A stretch of DNA of 64,000 bases from Dipetalonema caudispina (Eukaryota; Nematoda; Chromadorea; Rhabditida; Onchocercidae). The stretch is from positions 158,214-222,213 of the forward strand of contig JABVXV010000059.1 of NCBI GenBank assembly GCA_013365325.1, written 5' to 3'. The notes beneath the pieces were generated by a model. The model did not search any database and was not told the DNA's origin. It saw only the letters and a list, made by a program, of their open reading frames with translations. Positions 25,365 to 38,500 of this stretch are shown piece by piece. Position 1 is the stretch's first letter, and each line of letters starts with the position of its first letter. A program made the position numbers and the translations under genes.

Positions 25365-28300
25365 TTATTCTGATGACAAATGTTTAAGGTATAAATGTCG
25401 GAGGACGTCGTCGTAACCGGTAAATTTATCGATGTCCGCAGTGTACAGAGAAATATCGGTATATACTTGAGCTTTTGGTGGATTACCTCGTCGTAGTTCT
25501 GTGCATTCCGTTCCATAGGATAGAACACCAAGCAATGACCATTGCCCGGTCGATCCAAGCATCGCTAAACCTCCACCACTATCACCCTGAAAAGTATATA
25601 TTCAAAATTAATGGCAATTTGTTTAGCTTGAATAAGGAAGGATGGAATATTATAAGACTAATATAAGTTCACATTCAACCCGAAAATGCTAATAATTTTA
25701 AGGATAACATTAAACTTGATAATTTGCATAAATGAACTAAATGGATTGATCACTAATTGTCACAACTTCCCACTTATTCCTTTCCCAAAAGTGTTTAGCG
25801 GCTGTTACAAACTGAAATCACAAATGGGTCGCAAAAGTTCAAATCAGATTAAATGCTCAACTACGAATGTTTCTAGAAAACGATGTCCAAAGAAACGAAA
25901 ATATTCGCTGGATCAACCAAAATCTGATGAGAAATCTACGCCACAAGTAATGAAATCTTCGACAAACTTCACATATTGCTTCGAAGAAGAAAAGGTTCAG
26001 AAGGAACAGGTACGTTTAATTTCTTTTTTTTTTTTGTATTCTAAATACGAATATGCATTAGTAACACCTTAATCAATGCACAAATTCACATGCTTAATTT
26101 GATGCTAACTTTCTGAATTTCTTATAGAAGGATTATCCATTGCTAGAAAACGCTTTACATTGATTCTTTATAGTAATCATAAGTTATAGTCATGTAGTGA
26201 AGAAGAGTCGATAATTGGAGATGAAGAAGATTTGATAGAACGTATACAAAATTTGTTGGATTCTGATATGAAATGTAATTTCGTCCAGCAAATATTGCAG
26301 AGATTGTGCAACGAAGGAACGGTATATTAATAAGAATTTTCAATTAACATATTTCATAGATGAGAAGAGCCGGTAATGAGTAGGTTATTGTAATCCTGAT
26401 GAGAAATAACATTGGCTATGTGTGCAATCTTCTTTGGAGATAGAAACATTGTTTCAAAAATAACAATTACAGATGACTGAGAAAATGATAACACACCTGA
26501 TTGATAGATCAATTCGTAAGCAAAGAGAGATTCAAAAACAAATTAAGAGTCTAAAAATCAGCGAAATCGAAAAATTAATTGCTAAAGATGAGCAATACCA
26601 AGGTACTGAAATTCTTCGTTTCATATTCATTTTGACAACAACAATAAAGAGTGATTCAAAAACAAATTGACACTCTGAAATTTTGAAAATTTTCAGAGAA
26701 AGTGAAACCAAAAATTGTTTTAGGTGAAGGGAAGTTGAAAGGTAATATTTGCATTTTTAAACATTCAAAATCTAAAAAAGCAGGATTAATTAACCCGACA
26801 TGTACTTGCTACGCTAGTTTCCACAGCACAAATCGCATCGTTTGTTTTTGATATTTGCAAACATTGTAGTCGATTCATTATCTTTGGAAAATTGACTAAT
26901 TGTAAATTATTCGCCGAATCTTCACCATCAAAAGATACTAAAATCGTGAGTTTTCAGTCAAAATCAACATGGGATTCCTTGAAATTAGATTTAAAATCTG
27001 AAAAGCTTCTCAAGAACTCACGAATTGAACCCCAACCATAACCAGTTAACCGTATTTGATCGTCTTTTCTAACAATATTTCGATGTCCCAAGCAAATATA
27101 ATTGGTTAATGGTCCTTCAATTATGTCCTCCAATTCTAACAATGCAAAATCTGCCATTAGACATTTTTCATAAAAAAATCGTCCATATTGTGCTCTGAAA
27201 TATACTACATAATTGTAATCTGTAATATGAATATCTACAATGATATAGTGATTATAGATATGCAATATCGATCAACAGAAGTAAATCGTTGCACAATATT
27301 TCCTTTTTTTTTTGTCACTAAGAATGCAGGAATTATTTCAATTATTTCATGCATTGAGATTTTCAGCATGTCTTCATGCCGACAGTATTTCACAATAGCC
27401 GTGACAACCATCAAAATTATTCTGTTTGATCCGTGTATTGATTGATTGACGAGGATGATAACGTTTCGAATTAATGTCTTCATTTACATTGATCATAAAG
27501 AAATATGATAAAATCTAATAAATAAACTTACAACAATCCCCAATTTTTTAAATTTTAAATTAAATTATAATTTGACCTAACAATTCGGCTCATTTTCATT
27601 TCTGGCGCATTGTCACATAAATTTTCATTCCGTTGTTGTATACAATTACTACCATATAAAATATTATACTTTCTAAGAGCTTCTTCTTGATAAAAACCAA
27701 AAGATACGCTGGAAATTATCGGTCATTTTGACAATTGAATTATGTTTTGTAATTCTTGAATTAAATTAAGTCATACTATGTATATGTATAAAGACAGACG
27801 TATCACATACAATTTGGGTATGCAATTCAAGGTTTTGTTAATATCAACAGTAACAAAAGCTTTTTTCTTCATCTTCGATATCTCTCATCTTGTTCAAGCA
27901 CAATCTCTAACGCATTCCAAATTCCAATCTCAAACTACAATTAATTTAAAGTTTTGAACGACTAAGTAACTAATTGTTAGCTTGTATGATATATAATCTG
28001 TAAACTAGTAGTAAATATGCATAACTTTCTATAAAACCATAAAACAAGAATTAACTCGAATATAAGCTACTAGCCTGGGAAATTTCAAACTTCTAATTTT
28101 TTTGAATATCATTAAAACTCTAAACATCTGACCGTAGAGTCACAGTCATCTACATGACAAAAAAACTACTTGTGTCTGAAAAGACCTAAAAAAAGCAAAA
28201 AAGAAAAAAAAAAAATGGATGGAATTTTTACCGAAACTTGAATCTATTCATTTCACCTGATCTCTCTATCACCACCAATTATATTTACTATGCTTTAAAC

Positions 28301-29673
28301 ATCTAGCTTATGCGTAAAGTGCGTAATTTTTATCACCGATTAAAGGGATATTCCTTTAAAAAAAAAAAATTTTATATTTTAAAGCCTCTTCATAAGGATT
28401 CTATGATTTGATCCAATAATTATTATTAGACTCTTCAAAAAGATCTAACTAACGAATACTTAATATTCTCAGGTCTGCTATCAATTCTCATAAATGCTCT
28501 AAGAATTATTTGTGATTACTTAAAAAAAAAAAAAAAAAAAAGTAACAAACTTGCATGGCTTTTTGGCAGAAAGCCTTTTAAAACAATGCGCAGCTGTAAT
28601 AACATGCTTTCGTGATATTAATGTTCCCGTACATAAATATACTATAATATAAGCAAAATTTACTATTATAACAGAAAATGAATAGGTGAGCAGATTGTTT
28701 AAAAATTGTATATTTTAGCATAATTTTAGTTAAATGATCAATTATCTAAAATATTTGCATTGAACGATGTTTACTTTTTGGTCTTAATATCTTTGGATAA
28801 ATGATATGAATTAATGCATTAGGAGATGATAAGAAATCGTTATTTTATCATTTAGTTTAATCTTTAGTTTTAATCATTCAATCATTTTTGATCATAATTT
28901 AAGAAAAAATTTTTGTAAATTATTTAATCATTTATTGTTACGAATCTTTCTTGTTCTACTATCTTTTAGTTTGCCTTTCTGAAAAAAAAAAAGTGTTGTA
29001 CTATCTCTCAATTTGTTTTCAACAAAAAGGTTAGAACAAGACTTGGTTAGAGCCAAAATACGAACTCCGATCATGAAATAATGCTACAGCCCATGGCATC
29101 TCTCCCGGTGAGGCATTTTCTCCACCCATTATCTTAAATTGGATTTTTTCCGGCGCCATATTGCTGATGATACCACATTCTGCCGGATCTATAATCGTTC
29201 ATAATTTTTATAATTAACTTATCAATGTTAAATCCCTCAATGAATTTTCAATAAATGTTATGCATAAATTTCTTCCTCATCAAAACTTCTTTTCAGAATA
29301 AGTCCACAATTATATTTGATCATGAAATTTTGTAAAGCGAATTGTCAACTTGAAATGAAGAAATAAATAATTCAAACCGTAATATTTGTCCGATGGAGTG
29401 AATATATCAGTGAAAACTGAAATAGGATTAAAATTCATCAAAAATAACTTCAGTCCTTTTTTTCTTTTCACTTATACTTGAAGCAATAAATTTAATGATA
29501 ACCTGATAACTTAAAGTTAAAAATATAACAAGAATTAAAATTCTATTTTAAATCAGTACTTCATGTATTACTCTATCATTAACAGTTATAAATGAAAGTA
29601 TTTGGATGAACTAACATTCCAAACCTACAATTCCATCAAGTAATAAAATCATTATCATACATCGTTCAATCAT
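25365..29673 (-). CDS. Secreted S1-family serine protease (323 aa, 8 exons)
   Basis: Chymotrypsin-fold endopeptidase. Exons: 29673-29625, 29416-29378, 29188-29066, 28641-28551, 27708-27577, 27194-27022, 26937-26795, 25586-25365; 324 codons including the stop. A short hydrophobic start (MIMILLL) suggests a signal sequence. The activation site is probably after Lys48 (FK|IMGGENA). The catalytic triad is complete: His89 in TAAHC, Asp160 in MADFALLEL, Ser253 in RGDSGGG. Six residues before the catalytic Ser (chymotrypsin position 189) is Ser247, not Asp, in the motif STCRGDSGG. That predicts chymotrypsin- or elastase-like rather than trypsin-like specificity. A region of about 70 residues follows the active Ser, ending HLSSE. 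The fifth exon joins directly to 27194 and restores the normal IVRAQYGRF...DFALLEL spacing. The 1.2-kb last intron contains an antisense gene. Physiological substrate unknown. Confidence 0.93.
25824..26851 (+). CDS. Unrecognised basic/coiled-coil protein nested in the protease intron
   Basis: Plus-strand gene lying mostly inside minus-strand intron 26794-25587 of the serine protease. Exons: 25824-26009, 26190-26321, 26473-26602 and 26697 onward; donors and acceptors (CAG|GTACG, TTATAG, ACG|GTATAT, TTACAG, CAAG|GTACTG, TTTTCAG) keep one frame. The N-terminus is basic (MGRKSSNQIK; KRCPKKRKY, a plausible nuclear localisation signal). The middle is acidic then helical (SCSEEESIIGDEEDLIERIQ). The third exon is strongly helical (RSIRKQREIQKQIKSLKISE). 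I do not recognise the family; chromatin or kinetochore adaptor proteins can look like this, but that is speculation. The 3' end is uncertain: reading straight through gives a stop at 26849-26851, overlapping a protease exon by 57 nt in antisense, while a donor at 26742 could lead to an unseen last exon. Confidence 0.55.
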
Positions 29674-32544
29674 CTTCTTCTTTCTCAGCCAGGTGATTAT
29701 TTATTTGCCTTCAATTACAATTGTTTCTCTAAAATAAACATTCAAAGGATATATCACACATTTATTCGTATTTCTTAAAATTTTATCGAAAAAGGAACAA
29801 AATTTGCATATAGTAAATTTGCATAAATGCAATTTAATACAATTGAAATAAATTTCAAGTGATTGTCAATTGTTTGCTAATTTGGGAGTAAATTATTCAC
29901 CTATATATTAAATAGACCCAATTTTGATAAGAGATTATGCAAAATTTTTAAACAAAAATTTGTTTAATATTTCATGGTATTATGATGCAAATTTATACTT
30001 CAACGTAGAAAGTCTGAACATTCCCAAGTAACTAAGGATTATAATTTCAACAGAATCCTATAGGGTTCGAGTAATTTTTCATTGATTCTTTCGAAAATTA
30101 TGTACATGATCATATAATACAGATCAAAGTCCTCAAGCCATACCATTGAGGCACTCATTACTTTTCATTTTACTCGAAGATTTCTATCAACTCAAAATTC
30201 CCCCGATCGCAGGTCTAGTTTTCAATCGTGTTTATGGGATATTATGAGAGAAAAATTTAAGGGAAATGCCGAGGAGAATAGAGCGAAAATGTGGTTTGCC
30301 ATTTTTGGAAATTTAAACAATTTGATTTGATGGGAATTTAAATCTATCCTTAAATAGACCCTGCTGATACCAATCAAGCTGACCTACGAATATTTGTTAA
30401 TGTTTGTTTACTTCATCAAAAGGCACTCGAAAGCAAAGATTAAAATTTGATTTAAAAATAGAATGATTCCAACTTCTGATCTTTGTCTTCGGTCCACACA
30501 AATATTTGAGTATTATAGCCAACTTAGATTTTAAATTCAAAGTTAATAATAAACAGAAGACCTGAATTTCTCTACATCTAAAATATATGAATATGTTTAA
30601 AAAGTAACCTTATTCATTGATGTACCAATCATTTGGTATAGCTATTAAAAATTAATGCAAAAAATGATAAGAATCTCAAAAAAAAGAAAAAACCCAAAAA
30701 ATTCAAACTCAAAATCCCGTTTTAATTTTTAAGATCCCAAATCATACAATTTTTCAAATACCACAATAACACATACAAACAACAAAAATATATCTAATTC
30801 AAATTAAAAAATAGATTGAAATCTCATATAATAATAAATGGAAAATAACATTTCAAAAAAGTAAAGGAAAAAAAGAAAAAAAAAAAAAAGATGTGCATAA
30901 TATTAAATGGAAATGATACAGAAAACATCAGATATTGTGAATATAAAAAATTAATGACGAATAAATTTGAAAGATATAGAAAAGTGGACTGGAACTTCCT
31001 TTTCAAAAAAAAAAAAAATTGTTGAAAATTTAAGAACGATTAAGTGATGAGGTGAAAATTCGTAATAAATCAATAAACTATCCCATATGAATTCACTATG
31101 ATCAAGGTAAAGCATTAAATCAATCTATCCATCAGCTTAGCTATTCATCAGCCTAGCACTGACCGCTTCCATTCACCCACTTTTGGAAACAAAGATTTGA
31201 TCGATGAATGGTAAAAGCATAATTGCTAACTCTACTAATTTCATGCAAAAATATAATGTTATATCGAACTTTTAAACCAAAACTTAACGAATATGCAAAT
31301 TTAAAGGTTAATGACAAAGCTTAAGAGGCATAAAAAATGAAATGAAAAGGAAATACTACCATATGCAAGCAATATTAATCAAATTGAAGAAAACCTCATT
31401 CAGCAATGTTGAAAGATACCGATAAAAATAATCACTTATTTAGTTTGATTTCATACATTTTCATTTTAACATAATTGTAAAAAATGAACATATAGAATGA
31501 ATAAGATGCTGAATATTAACAGTAAACCCATAAACATATGAAAAATTGGTATACAACAACAGATTGGATCGCATAATAGCTCAACATTTGCTTTAGCCAT
31601 TTCTAATTGCATTGTTTGAAATCCTCCGATTCATGATCATTTTGTTCATCAAATGAAGAAAATATTCACTTAATGGCAAAAACAAAAACAAAACTCCGAT
31701 CAAATCTGCCATAAATTTCATCATTGAATTGTTGAGCAATAATAATTGCCTTTTATAATTTATTTTTATTCAAATCTGCCAATAATTTAGCATTAATCTA
31801 CTGGAAATTCAGATAAGACTGATATTGAAGAAATGCTGAATAAGATTTTGCACTAGAATGATTTTAGAATGTTTGAGCATCATCGAATATTTTGACAAAA
31901 CCACAGTCAAAAAAATTGGAATATTTATCAATCTATTGAGAACGCCCATATAAAGTACAGCTTCACAAGTATGCAAAAGTATTGTCCTTACTTTACAATC
32001 TATACCTTGATTGTTCACGTGAAGGAAAGAGTCAGAAAAAAAGGACAACCTTTAAGCTCCAGGAGTACTGATTTACTATGCCCTCAATTTCGACAGAATT
32101 AGGACATACAAAAAGTTTACAATTGAATGAGCTTCATCATAAAATCAAGCAATATTCTGTCTTTATTCAGAGCAATCTCCAGTTCCTCTTTCACAATATT
32201 TTCAAATAATTGAAAGTTCAGCAAAAATAGAAGATATATAAACACATAATTGGATCAGTAATTATCCTTTAAAACTTGTAATACCTTTATGAAAAGAAGA
32301 AATAAATCGATAATGTATAGACGAAAAAAATGCTTAGTGCAATCAGGTTTTTTATTTGCCAAAATCAATCTCAATTTGGTTCGATTTCTATCGAGGAATA
32401 CGCATTGTGTTTTGCATTTAGTTTGACAAATGAAAATCAGACGAGGAAATAAATTAGTGAAAGATATTCATAATCCAAAAAAAAACAGCACAAATTTTGT
32501 CAAAGTATTATCAACAAGAAGATTTACAAAGAAACAGAAAATAC
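29674..32544. other. Intergenic between protease and ubinuclein
   Basis: About 2.9 kb, AT-rich, with no supported gene. Small frames at 30824-31006 and 31809-32048 (minus) lack splice context. The ubinuclein 3' UTR occupies the high-coordinate end; an AATAAA on the minus strand at 32351-32356, about 190 nt after the stop, is the likely poly(A) signal. Confidence 0.55.
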
Positions 32545-35500
32545 TTATCGCCAATTACTATACATTTGATGATCCTGTGAAGCATTTATTTGATTCTGTT
32601 GTTGTTCACCATAAAACTGTTTTTGCCGTTGTTGTTGTTGTTGTTGTTGCAACAAAAACTGCTGCTGTTGATAATTGTATGTTGAATGATGGGTTATTAG
32701 TTGCTGCTGCCGAGTAGGAGGTTGTGGTAAGGGTGAAAAAGCTGAGGAGCAACCTGAAGAAGATACAGAACGCTGCGGATACATAACTTTTTGAGATGAA
32801 AGCACACTGCTGTAAGCTCGTGAAGTATTATGAGGAATTTTGCAAGTTGGAAGGGTAGCCTTTTGGATAGTCGTGGTAGTACTGTAGGTAGTCGAAGGAT
32901 AACTATACGGATGTTGCATGGAACCATGTTGATGTATTTGTCCTTGAATCGGCTGTTGAGAAACTTGAGAAGCATGACGTATTGTTGGCGTATGGGGCTG
33001 AAGGTTTTTGCAGGAGATTTGACGTTGCTGAACCGAATAAGGAGAGAAAGCAGGTTGTTGCTGAGATATCTGTAATGTAGTAGAAGTGCCACTCGCGTAA
33101 GTCGAAGTTGGATGATACGATGAAGTGGAATGTAACGTTGGCAGCTGACGGTCGTTAGATATAGGAGAAGAAACAGGAAGTTGCTTGGCACCCCAGGACG
33201 GTTGCTGCTGTATACAAGATGACTGATAATTGCTGCTGACCTGAGGGTCTGAGCTTGTTACAGATGTAATTTCCTGCATAGCTTGTTCGAGTGGCGAGGA
33301 CTGCCGTTGCGAAGAATTTGAATGCTGGTATGTTTCCGAAAATCTGTTTCTGGAACAACCGTTTTTTCATAAGTTTCTGGAAAAAAAACTTCATTTAAAT
33401 TTCACCTGCAAAGTTTTTGAGGACAAAACAACTTACGGTGAAAAGTTAGCAGAGACAGCACATGCAGATGCACCTGGAAGCTTCTGGGAAGGAGTTATTG
33501 CTACCGGCGACGGCTGTTTGTATGCAGATGAAGATGTGAAATGCATGACGTTTGTTTGCCGGCTGTTTTGTGAATGAGTGATTCGCGGCACTGAAGATGG
33601 ATGAGACGACTGGACATTGTTTATCGTAATAGGATCTTGAGGTGAACTTTGCTCCGACAGACCATTACTACACGATTCCATTTTCTGGAACTAATAACTT
33701 AAAAAAGTAAAAATTGAACAACAACCGTGTTAAAAAACTTTAAACTCCAATTTACAACAGAAAAGAATATTCCAACTGCTAATTTGCAGAAATTTCACAT
33801 TATCTAGCAGCATTTCTTCTACTTATTGAGCAGTTAGTAGAAGAAAAAGTGCCTGTCGAAATGACTGCAAAAATTACTCTCCAGTTGTGACGTAAATCAA
33901 AACCTACCATAATGTGAAATTTAGTCTAGAATCTCAAAATACATTTTTGTCGAGACATTCAATATGCTTACAGCAGAAAGAACATTAAGAAAAAATTGAA
34001 ATAGTATTTTCAAAAATTCAGGAAGCAAAAATCTCACAATATTCAAAAGTCGTTTATTTGAAAAAAAGTACCTTTACTACAAAGTGTTCCGTTTCAGTAC
34101 TACTACATGCCTGCTCACTCTCCGAGTTGCACATCTGACTTCCACTCTTCTGATCAACATTCACCTAAAATATGGATTGCTTAAGTGCAGCACTTCATTG
34201 CTGTTATCGGAAATTAGCAAAATTCGCCAAGTTGCTAACAGCAAACTTATTAAGTTGAGAACAAACAATCAATTAACGTACGTCTTCTTCGGTATTCATA
34301 TCAACTTCAGTATCAGCACCTAATTCCACTTCCTCAATTTCTTGCAAGTCTGAATCCTGTAACTGATGCAGAAGAAGAATGAAGGAAGAAAAATACATCT
34401 TTTTAAAATATAGTTATGACCAAGCTAAAAAGTATACATAAGAGATCTCACAATATGAAGATGAAATTTGAAGTAAAAACCTGAAAGATATTTATTGAAG
34501 GCTGAAAAAATTGTCTCGATAGCACTGCTATATCAAGCTAGATGATATTATATTGCTAACGATGTTGACTATCGTTTAATAAATAATGAAACACTTCCAA
34601 ATGCTCAGCTTCATTTGATATTTCCAAAAGATGCCGAAATATTAAATGAATTTCTTTCTCATTTTTTTTTCTGCATCCATAATGATGAGAGGAACACCCA
34701 ACAGAAAATCAGTACAATACTGAAGACTTTAAATGTGAAATGAGTCGTTTCTAAACTATTCTCCTTTTTATACCATGATGTATTTTTATATCAGTTTTTT
34801 TCTCAACAGTATATTTGGATAACAAGTATTCATTCTATCATTTTTTTTTTCCTTCGCAAGGGGTGTCTAAATTGGAAAAAGGTACTTTTGGTCGCACAGC
34901 AAAATCCACCGACTCGATAGCACCCAACTCATCATCTTCATCTCTACTTGCTTCTAATCGCTCAGCTTCCTGAGAATAAAATCAGTTAAAGTGAACTGTA
35001 TTTTATTAGTAAGGTTTTCCTGAAGCAGATAACTAAATTTCCTTCCTCTACTTGCCTCTCGTTCCCATTTCTTGATAGCTTCTTCATCTCGATTTCTATT
35101 TTCAGCTACTTCACGTTCTTTCTGTTCCTGGAAAGCAAATTCTATGGAACAAAGAAAATGTGAATATGAAAGTTATCCTTTTATTATGAAATGTAAATGG
35201 AAACATTAATCTCATCTAACTTGCTTACTATTTTAGCGCCAAATCCATTGACAAAATTTTCTTATTTTTAGTTATGTCATTTATTCAAAAATGTGACGCA
35301 TACCTGTAATTTCCGCTCAAACTCCTCACGCTCTTTGAGTGCTTTCTGAAATTAAAATTAGTCAGAATATAAACTCAGAAAAACAAAACTTTTTAGTCAG
35401 TTACCTACCTTAAGACCGTGATTTAAAGAACTGATCATTTAAAATAACTGGCAGTCCAAAAGTTAAATCAATTTAGAATTTACCTGAAACTTTGCAAAAC

Positions 35501-38500
35501 AACCTTACCTCAGCCACTGCTTTTTCAGCCAACAATTTCTCTCGTTCCCTGTTCTCTCGAACTAACATGACCTTCTGTCCTGAAGTTAACTTGGGCGTGA
35601 CAAGTGCGGATGAACGACTTGAGCTAGCCTGAAAGTACCTTCACTAATTCCTGTGGCTACAATATTCCACAGATCTCACCGTTTATGAATCAAGAATACA
35701 AAATGTCTAAAAACGATAGAATTAGGGCCAGAAGATGTCTTTCACCGCAGTCCACACCACTCAAGTGCAGCAGGTTCCGAAAGCCGGTTTACCCCCAAAG
35801 ATATTGACCCAATTTTTTCTTTTGACAATCTATCGGCTTGAACATTTTTTGTACTACCAGCATAAAATGTGGGTAATCAAATTATTTATATAGGTCTTCA
35901 GCAAATGTTTCAGGATGGCATTATAGAGTAACAGTGTTTAGTCTAATTTGATATTGGTCTACAAAGCAGACTGTCCTGCATGCCCAACTCCAAAATTCTG
36001 ATTTTTGAGCTATTATTCCGTTCAGTAATCCTAACCCTTCACTGTAATCATAAAAATGAGATTAAGCGCTTTAAGCTTTAAAACAATATAAGATCAAAGC
36101 GAATGAAAATTATTTTATTTCACTGTTCATGAAATCCTCAAATCATCGTATGCTTCGTGTAAAAAATGATTAACAACAATAAACAATGTTATTAACAATT
36201 CAACCCACCAAAATTCCAACTTCCACTCCATTGCCACATTTTACAGAATGGTTTTCTTTTCTGCTGAGAGTATTCGATGAATGGAAATCCACAACATTAG
36301 CAGTTGATGTTTGTCGAAGTTCAGCATTCAATATGTTTTTATTCGGAGAAACTTTGGCAGATAATTTATCGGTTTTCGAAGTTTTCAGGGCTTTCGAAGC
36401 TACTTGAGATGTTCCACTAAATGTAAAGCTAAATGATTTAGTCGATGTTGCTAACTTTATTTTCTTACCTTATTTTTTTATAAAATATTCATCACATCAC
36501 TAGATTTAATATTAGTGATGATAATGGAAAAGTGATAAATCACCAATATCACAATGATTACCTGATTACTCAAATCATTGAATTCTCGGACAGTAAAATT
36601 ACTACAGTCTGACAAGCATATATGTGACATCATACAATTCATCTGGACTAAGCTAGGAAATAAGCATAACGTATTTGGAAAAATAAAATTTATTCCCTTA
36701 CTTTTATTCGGATACTGCTAAATTTCGTTGCAATTTAAAATTGCAGTTAAAATTCAATTAAGATCTTACAAGCTATAACAAATTTAAATTTAAGAAAAGC
36801 TAATCATTAGAAAATGAATAAAACTAACGACTGTGTTTTAGAAGCATCACTTAGTTCAATGAACGCTTTCATCTCAGGAATGAGAACCAGCTGCCGTCTT
36901 TCAGGACACAATCGCAATATTTCCAACACCAAATCTCTGCAATGATAATAATAATTTTGTCCGGCATGTTTTCTAGTTCATCAAGATGATATCAGCTTTT
37001 CAAAATTGGAACTCACTTCACCAAAACTTTCAAAGGTATTAATTCTGTGTAGTTGTGTTAAACTATTAACAATGAACTAATTCACTTCGCATCGCTCTTA
37101 ATAATTACTGTTATTTCACATTTCTTGTGCATATGAGGGGGAAAAAAGTTCTTGAGAATACCAAAATAACATTGCAAATCACCTAAATTTAACGTAGTCC
37201 TTGAAAAGCGGTCTAACGGTGTAGTACAAATATTGCACAACTGTAGTATTAACAACATGGGTAGGATCACCATGTTGCTCAAGACTAGTGAACAGCAAAG
37301 TTACTTGTTTTTTCAGTGCTGTCCTGCAAAGAATATTAACATTTACACAGAAAGACAAAAACATTAGCAAATAATTTAAAAGGAAAATCGGTAATTTAGC
37401 AATGTTTGAAATAAAAGTATTAGGAATGCAATAACCATATAAATGGAATAAAAATAAAGGTATCGTAGAAGTCAACAAAAAAAAGTACCTCAGTGGATCA
37501 GTCCACATGAACCGTTTCAGTGGCGCAATTTTACCTTCTTTTTCAGTCCTAAATTATTCTATTATAATTTTTTCCGATTTGACAAACATAAAAATATGAA
37601 TTTTCATACACTTAACTATAAATCACGAACGAGTGATTTCAAGCTATCTAAATGTTTCGCTACAAGTTACAGATTTACCTCGCTTTCTCCTTTACATATT
37701 CGTTTTCAGTATGAATAAGAGCCTTCTCCACTTCTGAAAAATCAATGAATTACTGCTGCAAACTTCACTACTCTGTTATCAAATTCTATACTTGAATCTT
37801 TCATATGTCATTACCTGTAACAACTTGAGCCAATGCACTATTGATTTCTTTCAATGTACGCGAAGCTTTCTCATTCGGTAGTTGCTTCAGTCCCTAAAAC
37901 ATGATACCTTCAGATCCAAAACATAACGATTGGAGCGCTGTCAAATTATGAATACTGATATCCAGGAATTAACACCGTCCATAATGAATATCAACAATGT
38001 TGTAATAATAAGAGGAAGTACTTTAATTTTGTAAAGAATCTTTAAAGACTTACTTTTACTGGACTTGAGTTAGAACTGTTAATAGAAAGTATTCGATTTG
38101 GTTTTGGTTGAGGTTTCGATGGCTGTGGGTCGCTTTTAGAAGTAGTAGGCTTTGGTGGTGCAGAACTTGTCACAGAGCTAGTTGGTGTTATGGTAGTCAT
38201 CCTAGAAATAGATTCAAATATAAATCATGAAGAAAAACATCGGGACCACCGGTTATTCGCTTTATCGCGTCTTGTCGTAGAATTTTTTGATGCCGGTATT
38301 TAAAAAAGCGATATTTTCATCAAATTTTAACTTCACTTAATTCTTGAAAGATATATCACCAAAACTAATCAAATCACTGTAACAATCTCGATACCATCAG
38401 CTACGTGCATGCTGAGCATATCTATTTCAGCCTAGTATAAAAAAAACCATAATCGATTATTACTGTATGTTGCAAGTAGAAATTACTGTCCTACAGCATA

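Noticed and set aside
27239..27421. Phase-compatible 183-nt cassette exon for the serine protease
   Set aside because: It is open and keeps the frame, but skipping it restores the normal S1 spacing IVRAQYGRF...DFALLEL, and its use would need a 44-bp intron and would insert 61 residues before the catalytic Asp.
32697..33191. 164-codon minus-strand frame in the ubinuclein last exon
   Set aside because: Alternate frame of the Gln/Ser-rich coding exon. The true frame is fixed by the phase-2 junction at 33349 and the stop at 32545.
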